Assembly: GCA_002372735.1 (NCBI GenBank)
Contig: DFIE01000062.1
Span: 1-11,278 of the forward strand
DNA length: 11,278 bases
Direction of reading: 5' to 3'
Origin: Clostridiales bacterium UBA3705
GTDB lineage: Bacteria; Bacillota_A; Clostridia; Oscillospirales; Oscillospiraceae
The notes beneath the pieces were generated by a model. The model saw nothing but the letters and a program-made list of their open reading frames with translations. It had not been told where the DNA came from and ran no database searches. The position numbers and the translations under genes are program-made. Below, in pieces: positions 5,676 through 11,278 of the stretch. Position 1 is the stretch's first letter; every line of letters begins with the position of its first letter.

Positions 5676-7655
5676 ATGATTGCCACCACTGTTTTTGCCG
5701 CCCCCGCCCGGCTGAAAGACCGGCTGCGCCATCTGGGGGCGGGCCCCAAAGCCCGGACCCTGCTGGAATATGCCGCCCTGCCCGCAGCGGGGCTGCTGCT
5801 GTCCTCTATGTCCCTGGCAGGCAGACCTCTGCCCCTGGCCGCCGCCCTGATCCTGGCCCTGCCCCCCTGGCCCCGGGCGCCCCTGGCCGCCCTGGGGGCC
5901 GGGGCGGGGTATCTGCTGCAGTGGGGCTGGCAGGGGGCCCTGGAGCCCCTGTGCCTGACGGTGCTGTTCCTGGTGGCGGCGGCCCTGTTCCACGACACCC
6001 CGGCCCTGGCCGGCTGGCTGGGGGCGGGGCTCAGCGCCGCGGTGGGGCTGCTGTTCCTCTTTGCCCGGGGGCCGGCGCTGCCGGAGCTGCTGTGCTACGC
6101 CGCAGGCGTCACCACCGCCGGGGCCGCCCCGGGGCTGCTGCGCCGGGCCCTGGAGGACCGGCTGCCCTCCGCCTGCATGGCGGCGGGGCTGCTGCTGGCG
6201 GTGGGGCTGACCGGCACCCTGCCCCCCTTTGGCGGGTACCTGGCCACGGCAGGGGCCTTTGCCGTGTGCGTCAGCTCTGCCCGGGCGGGCATGCTGCCCA
6301 CCCTGCTGTGCGGCCTGGCCCTGGATTTGGGCACAGGCTTTGCCGGGGGCTGGACCCCTGCCCTGGCAGCCGGCGCCCTGCTGTGCAGGCTGCTGCGCAA
6401 AAACAGCGCCCCCCTGCGGGCGCTGGTGATCTGGTCCGCCGCCCTGGTGTGGCAGCTGCTGGCCGGGCAGGCCCAGGGGGTTGCCCTGGCCTGCGCCGCC
6501 CTGGGGGCAGGGCTGGGGACGGTGCTCCCCTTCCCCTGGTTTGACCGGGAGCAGGCCCCTCCCCTCTCCGCCCCGGACAGCCGGGGCAGGCTGCGCCGGG
6601 TGAGCCGGGTCTTTGCCGCCATGCACCGGCAGCTGGAGGGCATCCCCCCGGCGGCCTGCCCCTCTGAGATGGCGGACATCTACGACTTTGCCGCCGAGCA
6701 GGTGTGCCGCATGTGCGTGCGCAACAAAACCTGCTGGCAGGAGCAGGGAGAGTCCACCTATCTGGACCTGTGCGCTGCGGGCCAGGCCATGATGCAGCGG
6801 GGCATGGTGCTGCGGGAGGACTTTCCCCCGGCGTTTCAGGAGCGGTGCTGCCACATGGAGGGCTTTATCACCGCGGTGAACCAGGAGCTGGACGCCAATC
6901 TCTACCGCCGCCAGCTCCGCAGCCGCCTGCAGGAGAGCCGGCGGATCCTCTCAGACCAGTACCTGTTCTTCTCCCGCTTTCTCCAGCGGCTGGCGGAGGA
7001 GGCGGACCGGCCGGTGCCCGCCCCCCAGTTTGCCCCGGAGCTGGCGGTGGGCTCGGCCTGCAAGCGGGGCCAGGAGATCTCCGGCGACCGGGGCTGCACC
7101 TTCCGGGACCGGTGGGGGAACTTCTACGTCCTGCTCTGCGACGGCATGGGTACCGGGGCCGAGGCCCGGCAGGAGAGCGACCGGGCGGTGCACATGCTCT
7201 CCGGCCTGCTGGAGGCCGGGGTGGCCCCGGACGCCGCCATGGAGCTGCTGAACGGCTACTACGTGCTGCAGGAGCACACGGTGTTCTCCACGGTGGACCT
7301 GCTGCAGCTGAGCCTGGCCACCGGCACCGGCGTGCTTTACAAGTGGGGCGCCGCCCCCTCCTACCGCAAGAGCGAGGACGGGGTGGAAAAAATAGGGACA
7401 GCCTCGCCGCCGCCGGGCTACAGCGTGGAATCGCACCACACTGCCGAGCAGTTTAAGCTGTCCCTAAGAGGGGGAGAAACCCTGGTGCTGCTCAGTGACG
7501 GCGCCTGCAGTGCCGAAACCGAGGGGCGCATCACCGGCTTTCAGGGCGGCACGGTCCGGGATCTGGCCGGCTATCTGGCCGCCGGGGCGGGGAGCGAGGG
7601 AGAGGATGATCTCACCGCCATTGTGCTGCGCCTGAGAAGGGAGGTTTCTGCCTGA
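5676..7655 (+). CDS. spoIIE: Stage II sporulation protein E (SpoIIE) membrane phosphatase
   Basis: SpoIIE is the membrane PP2C-type serine phosphatase at the asymmetric septum that dephosphorylates the anti-anti-sigma SpoIIAA and so releases sigma-F in the forespore. The 659-residue product has an Ala/Leu/Gly-rich, multi-pass membrane region (about 28-288). A central region (about 289-455) follows, with a Cys cluster C-x2-C-x5-CW at 344-354 and a charged helical stretch. The phosphatase domain occupies about 455-659: SGDRG (469-473), LCDGMGTG (Asp489), TVDLLQLSL, LLSDGA (Asp608) and DDLTA (Asp644-Asp645). These are the metal-binding acidic residues of the family. It is shorter than the 827-residue Bacillus protein, mainly in the central part. 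The ATG at 5676 has AGGAG 10 nt upstream. No other sporulation gene is adjacent. Confidence 0.92.
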   Translation: MIATTVFAAPARLKDRLRHLGAGPKARTLLEYAALPAAGLLLSSMSLAGRPLPLAAALILALPPWPRAPLAALGAGAGYLLQWGWQGALEPLCLTVLFLVAAALFHDTPALAGWLGAGLSAAVGLLFLFARGPALPELLCYAAGVTTAGAAPGLLRRALEDRLPSACMAAGLLLAVGLTGTLPPFGGYLATAGAFAVCVSSARAGMLPTLLCGLALDLGTGFAGGWTPALAAGALLCRLLRKNSAPLRALVIWSAALVWQLLAGQAQGVALACAALGAGLGTVLPFPWFDREQAPPLSAPDSRGRLRRVSRVFAAMHRQLEGIPPAACPSEMADIYDFAAEQVCRMCVRNKTCWQEQGESTYLDLCAAGQAMMQRGMVLREDFPPAFQERCCHMEGFITAVNQELDANLYRRQLRSRLQESRRILSDQYLFFSRFLQRLAEEADRPVPAPQFAPELAVGSACKRGQEISGDRGCTFRDRWGNFYVLLCDGMGTGAEARQESDRAVHMLSGLLEAGVAPDAAMELLNGYYVLQEHTVFSTVDLLQLSLATGTGVLYKWGAAPSYRKSEDGVEKIGTASPPPGYSVESHHTAEQFKLSLRGGETLVLLSDGACSAETEGRITGFQGGTVRDLAGYLAAGAGSEGEDDLTAIVLRLRREVSA

Positions 7656-7755
7656 ATCATAACACAAAAAGTTAACATAATTTGTCGAAGTCTGACAGGC
7701 TTCCCAAAAAAATCGGAGGTTTTTCCCAATTTCGGCCAAAACCAACGGCAGACCA

Positions 7756-7781
7756 AGGCCCGCGGGTTCTCCCGCGGGCCT
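7756..7781. terminator. Hairpin terminator between spoIIE and the anti-sigma gene
   Basis: An 11-bp, almost all G+C stem (7756-7766 with 7771-7781) has a TTCT tetraloop. It lies 10 nt past the stop codon of the minus-strand anti-sigma gene and 100 nt past spoIIE. The T tract is weak on both sides, so termination efficiency is uncertain. The rest of the 7656-7791 gap is an AT-rich stretch (7656-7745) in which I find no gene. Confidence 0.65.
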
Positions 7782-7791
7782 GTTGCGCAGC

Positions 7792-9213
7792 TCAAGGCGC
7801 GATGACAAAGCGCCGTCCGCCCACCACCACGGCCTCCACCCGGTCAAGCTCCAGGGGGCGGGCAAAGAGCAGGCACAGGTAGTCTGTGCCGTCCTGCCAG
7901 CCGCCGGCGTCCATCAGCACCGCCCGGTGCCCCTCCGGCATGGGAGCCTGGGGGCCGTACCAGCGGTGATCCTCGTCCAGCACGGTCTCCCGGGTGCCGT
8001 CCCGGAGCTCCAGCACCACCTGGGGCGGCCACGCCTCCGTCCGATCCACGGTGCCCTCCAGCACCAGGCCCAGGGTGTCCAGCCGGACCTGCTGCCAGCG
8101 GGTGCCGGCTGCGGGCACCTCTTCGGCGGGCAGAAGGGAGATTTCCCCGGGGACCAGCTGCTCCACGGTGACGTCAAACAGCCGGTAGGGGTGGCCCGCG
8201 GTGTCCCCCGCCTCCAACAGGGAGAGAAGCTCAAAGCCCAGCAGATCCCCGGCCATGTTCTCCCCCCGGCTGCGCAGGGCGCCGAAGAGATAGCGGCGGG
8301 TGCCCTCGGCCGACTCCACCAGCCGGGGGTCCAGCAGGACGGCGGAGCCGGGGTTGCTGCGGTTGGTGACAGCAAGCTCCGGGCACCGGTCCAGATGGTC
8401 CCTGCCAAAGGCCGTCAGGGCCTCCACGTCCACCACGGCGTAGATCATCTGTCGGCTCACCGCCAGGGTCTGCAGGCGGAAGCAGTAGTCCGCCGTGTCG
8501 GCTACGGTGGCAAGCTTGGGGGTGTATTCCGCCGGGGCGTCCTGGGCTGTGTAGCGGGAGTAGCCCACCGGGAAGCCCCGGCTTTGAACCAGGGTGTCCG
8601 GCCCGGTGAGGACAAAGGCCAGTTCCGCCCCCTCCGCTGGCATGGTGTCAACCGCCGCGGTGAGGGTGATCCGGTCGGTCCAGGCATCCAGGGGCTTGAG
8701 CGCACATTGGGTTTCATATTCCCCCAGGCCCAGGCCCAGGCCGGCCTCCCGGAAGGGCGGGAGGCTCTCGTCCACAGGGGACAGATCCACCACCGCCCGG
8801 AGCGCCCCGTCCCGGACGGTGAGCTCCAGCAGCACCAGCCGGTAATTGCCCAGTTGGGTCTTCTCCCAGTCCGCATAGCCGGCGTCGGCGGGGATTGGGG
8901 GCTCGGTATCCTGAGAATAGGAGACGGCGTAGGTGTCCAGCACGGCGGACTCGGTGCCCAGCACCCGGCCGAAGCGGAAGGCCCCCAGCTTCCAGGCGGC
9001 AAAGGCCGTACCGCACAGCAGCAGCGCCGCGGCCGCCGCGGCAATCAGCCCCGCCAGCAGTCGGGTGGGCCGGCCGGGGGCCGGTCGGGCCCGCTCCCCC
9101 CGGAGCTTTGCCAGGGTCAGCGCCCGCACCCGGGCGGTGTCAGCCCGCCGGGGCTTCAGATTCTGGCCTGCTGCCTCCAGGCAGTCCAGGCAGTCAGAGA
9201 TGCGATATTCCAT
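7792..9213 (-). CDS. Putative membrane-anchored anti-sigma factor with large extracytoplasmic domain
   Basis: The 473-residue protein has a short cytoplasmic N terminus (1-51, with C-x2-C at 8-11), one membrane segment (about 52-74, AGLIAAAAAALLLCGTAFAA) and about 400 residues outside. The outside part is beta-rich, with alternating hydrophobic strands such as YRLVLLELTV, AVVDVEALTAF and QVVLELRDG. The layout and the AFAAWKLGAF junction resemble DUF4179-type anti-sigma proteins of Firmicutes. The function is inferred mainly from the ECF sigma gene 14 nt upstream. A classical zinc anti-sigma motif (H-x3-C-x2-C) is not complete: residue 4 is Arg instead of His. The ATG at 9211-9213 has AGGAGG at 9219-9224, 5 nt upstream. 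It probably holds the sigma factor at the membrane until an envelope signal. The ligand is unknown. Confidence 0.72.
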   Translation of the reverse strand: MEYRISDCLDCLEAAGQNLKPRRADTARVRALTLAKLRGERARPAPGRPTRLLAGLIAAAAAALLLCGTAFAAWKLGAFRFGRVLGTESAVLDTYAVSYSQDTEPPIPADAGYADWEKTQLGNYRLVLLELTVRDGALRAVVDLSPVDESLPPFREAGLGLGLGEYETQCALKPLDAWTDRITLTAAVDTMPAEGAELAFVLTGPDTLVQSRGFPVGYSRYTAQDAPAEYTPKLATVADTADYCFRLQTLAVSRQMIYAVVDVEALTAFGRDHLDRCPELAVTNRSNPGSAVLLDPRLVESAEGTRRYLFGALRSRGENMAGDLLGFELLSLLEAGDTAGHPYRLFDVTVEQLVPGEISLLPAEEVPAAGTRWQQVRLDTLGLVLEGTVDRTEAWPPQVVLELRDGTRETVLDEDHRWYGPQAPMPEGHRAVLMDAGGWQDGTDYLCLLFARPLELDRVEAVVVGGRRFVIAP

Positions 9214-9227
9214 AATTCCCTCCTGTA

Positions 9228-9761
9228 TTACAGTTGATGCTCCAGGGCGGCGCGGAGCTTCTCACGGCCCCGTCTGAGACGGGATTTCACCGTGGAAACA
9301 GGCATCTTCAGCTCTGCCCCAATCTCCCGGATGGGCTGGCAGTGGTAGTAATAGCGCAGGAACACCGCCCGGTCGGTGGGCTCCATGGCCTCCACCGCCT
9401 GGCGGACCAGCCGGTCCCGCTCGGCCTGCTCCAGGGTCTGTTGGGGGTCCGACCCCTCCACCGGGAGCAGGTCGTCGTCCAGGGAGAGGGTCAGGCCCCG
9501 CTCCCGCAGCTTTTGGCGGGCCTTGTTCCGGGCCACGCCCCCCAGCCAGGCCTTGACCGAATCGGGCTCCACCCGGTCGGCATGCTGCCACAGCACCAGA
9601 AACACGTCTGATGCCGCCTCCTCCACGTCGGCCTCCGTCATAGACCCGCCGATGATACAGCGGATCACGGTGCAGACGTAGGGGGTATAACGATCGATCA
9701 ACCACACAAGGGCGTCCTCCCTGCCCTGCTGCAGCCGCCGCAGGGCTGTGGTCTGTGTCAT
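9228..9761 (-). CDS. ECF-type RNA polymerase sigma factor
   Basis: The 177-residue protein has only sigma regions 2 and 4, as in ECF (sigma-70 group 4) factors. Region 2 covers about 15-82: LIDRYTPYVCTVIRCIIG, then AASDVFLVLWQHADR for core binding and -10 recognition, then AWLGGVARNKARQKLR. Region 4 covers about 115-172, with the helix-turn-helix IREIGAELKMPVSTVKSRLRRG at about 144-165 for -35 recognition. No C-terminal extension is present. The ATG at 9759-9761 has GGAGGTGA beginning 14 nt upstream (GGAGG complement at 9771-9775). It is co-transcribed with the putative anti-sigma gene, 14 nt downstream, so the pair probably forms a membrane-signal switch and may autoregulate. The sigma family is certain; the ECF subgroup is not. 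Confidence 0.93.
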   Translation of the reverse strand: MTQTTALRRLQQGREDALVWLIDRYTPYVCTVIRCIIGGSMTEADVEEAASDVFLVLWQHADRVEPDSVKAWLGGVARNKARQKLRERGLTLSLDDDLLPVEGSDPQQTLEQAERDRLVRQAVEAMEPTDRAVFLRYYYHCQPIREIGAELKMPVSTVKSRLRRGREKLRAALEHQL

Positions 9762-9785
9762 GCTCCATCACCTCCAAGGCTTTGT

Positions 9786-9800
9786 TGAACGGCCCGTTCA
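9786..9800. promoter_or_regulatory. Perfect palindrome in the leader of the ECF sigma operon
   Basis: TGAACGG-C-CCGTTCA is a perfect 7-bp inverted repeat around one central base. It sits between the candidate -10 region and the ribosome binding site of the sigma gene. The position is right for a repressor operator, or for a short mRNA element. No matching regulator gene is in the window. Confidence 0.5.
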
Positions 9801-9802
9801 CC

Positions 9803-9831
9803 CTATCATCCCGGAATTTGGCAAAAAGGTT
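9803..9831 (-). promoter_or_regulatory. Candidate ECF-type promoter of the sigma operon
   Basis: Minus-strand AACCTT (9831-9826, within GCAACC) has the AAC core common in ECF -35 elements. A TGATAG hexamer (9808-9803) lies 17 nt downstream. No good TTGACA/TATAAT pair exists between the upstream terminator and the sigma start. Autoregulation is a reasonable guess, but the match is weak. Confidence 0.3.
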
Positions 9832-9843
9832 GCGCCCAAGGGC

Positions 9844-9875
9844 AAAAAAACCCCGGCTGCCCAGGGCAGCCGGGG
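9844..9875 (-). terminator. Strong intrinsic terminator of the GH32-like gene
   Basis: An 11-bp GC-rich stem (9851-9861 with 9865-9875) with a 3-nt loop is followed on the minus strand by seven T residues (9850-9844). It lies 15 nt after the stop codon of the glycoside hydrolase gene and insulates the sigma operon from it. Confidence 0.92.
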
Positions 9876-9890
9876 ACAGAGGCCGGGGGA

Positions 9891-11276
9891 TTACCCCGGG
9901 AGCTTCACGGTGATGTTGCTGAAAACCGCCTCGCAGTCGTCGGCAAACAGGCCGATGTGGGCCCCGTCGATGGAGTGGGTGACGCGGCAGCCCAGGGCCT
10001 TCATCTGGTCGATGTACAGCACCACGATCTCGTTTTCGCACACCAGGGTCACATGGTGGGTGGCGCCGTCTTCGTATACCAGGCGGGTGATGGCCGTGGG
10101 GTCATAGTACTCCAGGTCCTCAATCTCATAGCCCTCATAGTGGACCATGTCCCGGGTGGCATCCAGGCACAGGGCGGTATAGGTGGGGTCCTCCTCGGTG
10201 CCGCCAAAGGCAAAGCCCGCACGGCCCAGGGCGCCCATGGTCACGTCGCACTCCAGCAGCATGGTGGCGGGCCGGGTGCCCAGATCCGCCAGAGCGTAGC
10301 CGTCAGATTCGTCGGAGAGGGTGACGGTGTTGCTGCTGATCTTCACGTCGCCCTCTTTTTTGGCCGCACGGAAGTCCTTCTCCCGGGTGAAGTAGTCGGC
10401 ATAGCCGTCAGGCACGTCCACGCCCAGGGTCTTGTCGGCGTGCTGGATCAGCTTGTGGTTCATCACGCTGCCGGCCCACTGGTAGAAGCCGGAGTCCCCG
10501 CTGACGCCTGGGCGGCCTATCCAACCGCAGAGATAGTACTCGCCGTTCAGCTCGGCGGTCTTGGCCGCATAGAACAGGAAGCCGTTGCCCTCGGTCAGGC
10601 CCTGGCCGGCCAGGATGTTGTCCTCCGGCACGGTGAAGGGGCCGTTCATGGTATCGCCGATGGCGTAGTAGGTGACGCAGTCCCAGCTGTAGGTGAGGTA
10701 CCAGGTGTCACCGATGCAGAACAGGTCGGGGCACTCCAGCATGTACTGGGCCATGGGGGCGAAAATCGGGCCCTGGAAGTCCCAGGTCTTGAGATCGGAA
10801 GAGGTGTACTTGGCCACCACGCCGCCCCGGAGATAGTCTCTGGCCGCAATCAGCATCCAGTAGCACTGGTCGCTCTCCATCCAGAAGACCTCGGGGTCGC
10901 GGAAGTCGTCGGTGGAGTAGTTTTCGGGGGCAAAGAAGGTGTCATCGGGCTGCTTGGTCCAGGTCTGGCGGTCGGTGCTGGTGGCGTGCATGACGCACTC
11001 CTTGCCCTTGCCGCCGTTGCCGCTGTCATTGTGGCCGGTGTAGAACATATGATACAGGCCGTTTTGATCCTGCATCACAGAGCCGGTGCCCAGGGCGGGG
11101 TCCGGGTCGGACATCATGCCGTAGTCCAGGACCTTGCCGTCGTCCTGGTAGCCCACCAGGTCGTCGGTGACGTAGCGGTAAATGGGGTGATAGCCCTGGC
11201 CGTTATGGTCGGTGTCATACAGATAGTAGATTTCCAGGTTGCCGTCCTCGGTGACAAAGGGCATGGTGTCGCCCAC
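9891..11276 (-). CDS. GH32-family-like glycoside hydrolase (5' truncated)
   Basis: The frame is open at the window edge. The GTG at 11276-11274 encodes the Val of VGDTMPF and is probably internal, so the true start lies beyond the window. The visible 461 residues show a five-bladed propeller pattern. GDTMPF (Asp3) stands where the nucleophile Asp of GH32 is expected, and YHMFYTGH, FRDPEVFW (RDP at 126-128, transition-state Asp) and LECPDLF (Glu181-Cys182, the EC acid/base motif) follow. From about residue 295 a beta-rich C-terminal module resembles the GH32 beta-sandwich domain (ECDVTMGALGRAGFAFGG). GH32 enzymes hydrolyse beta-fructosides such as sucrose, inulin or levan; the substrate here cannot be read. 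Whether a signal peptide exists is unseen. The gene ends TAA at 9891 before a strong terminator. Confidence 0.85.
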   Translation of the reverse strand: MGDTMPFVTEDGNLEIYYLYDTDHNGQGYHPIYRYVTDDLVGYQDDGKVLDYGMMSDPDPALGTGSVMQDQNGLYHMFYTGHNDSGNGGKGKECVMHATSTDRQTWTKQPDDTFFAPENYSTDDFRDPEVFWMESDQCYWMLIAARDYLRGGVVAKYTSSDLKTWDFQGPIFAPMAQYMLECPDLFCIGDTWYLTYSWDCVTYYAIGDTMNGPFTVPEDNILAGQGLTEGNGFLFYAAKTAELNGEYYLCGWIGRPGVSGDSGFYQWAGSVMNHKLIQHADKTLGVDVPDGYADYFTREKDFRAAKKEGDVKISSNTVTLSDESDGYALADLGTRPATMLLECDVTMGALGRAGFAFGGTEEDPTYTALCLDATRDMVHYEGYEIEDLEYYDPTAITRLVYEDGATHHVTLVCENEIVVLYIDQMKALGCRVTHSIDGAHIGLFADDCEAVFSNITVKLPG

Positions 11277-11278
11277 AT

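Noticed and set aside
5655..6854. Minus-strand open frame of about 399 codons opposite spoIIE
   Set aside because: The translation is Gln/Gly/Pro-rich with no recognisable motif, and it mirrors the codon bias of spoIIE.
7783..9237. Plus-strand open frame of 484 codons opposite the anti-sigma gene
   Set aside because: The translation is Gly/Gln/His/Arg-rich low-complexity sequence, a typical antisense artefact of GC-rich coding DNA, with no ribosome binding site.
11274..11276. GTG as the start codon of the GH32-like gene
   Set aside because: The codon encodes the Val of the VGDTMPF strand inside the propeller; there is no sequence left to show a ribosome binding site, so the gene is treated as truncated.

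Overview
The window is GC-rich, densely coded bacterial DNA and reads as ordinary chromosome. A SpoIIE-type sporulation phosphatase, clostridial-style phosphatidylserine enzymes, an S-layer-homology lipoprotein and strong AGGAGG ribosome binding sites together point to an endospore-forming, high-GC member of the Clostridia. The Oscillospiraceae (Flavonifractor/Oscillibacter type) is my best guess. That placement rests on family knowledge, not on a marker gene. I see no rRNA, tRNA, CRISPR array, transposase or phage gene.

Layout. (1) Positions 2-715, plus strand: the 3' part of an XdhC/CoxI-family maturation factor for molybdenum hydroxylases, ending at a bidirectional hairpin terminator. (2) Positions 4860 down to 766, minus strand: a tight five-gene operon with a near-consensus sigma-A promoter. 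Its order is PAP2-type membrane phosphatase/transferase, LPG-synthase-TM (flippase-like) membrane protein, pssA, psd, and a lipoprotein with three SLH repeats. Two junctions are 4-nt ATGA overlaps and the other two gaps are 6 and 16 nt. It makes phosphatidylethanolamine (CDP-DAG to PS to PE) and probably processes or moves a lipid. (3) Positions 5574 down to 4900, minus strand: a CYTH-domain triphosphate-tunnel protein with its own strong promoter. (4) Positions 5676-7655, plus strand: spoIIE, divergent from the CYTH gene across a 167-nt regulatory region. (5) Positions 9831 down to 7792, minus strand: an ECF sigma factor followed by a membrane-anchored anti-sigma protein with an extracytoplasmic part of about 400 residues, convergent with spoIIE. 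(6) Positions 11276 down to 9891, minus strand: the 3' part of a GH32-like glycoside hydrolase, ending at a textbook intrinsic terminator.

Much of the window concerns the cell envelope: PE synthesis, a lipid-transporter-like protein, a PAP2 enzyme, an S-layer-type lipoprotein, an ECF sigma/anti-sigma pair and a membrane-bound sporulation phosphatase. The most interesting targets are the lipid operon with its Aur1/sphingomyelin-synthase-like PAP2 enzyme and SLH lipoprotein, and the sigma/anti-sigma pair with its perfect palindrome and lack of a good sigma-A promoter. The duplicated-looking domain order of the XdhC protein also merits a look. No gene-free stretch exceeds 300 nt; the longest are 5509-5675, 7656-7791 and 9762-9890, each described below.
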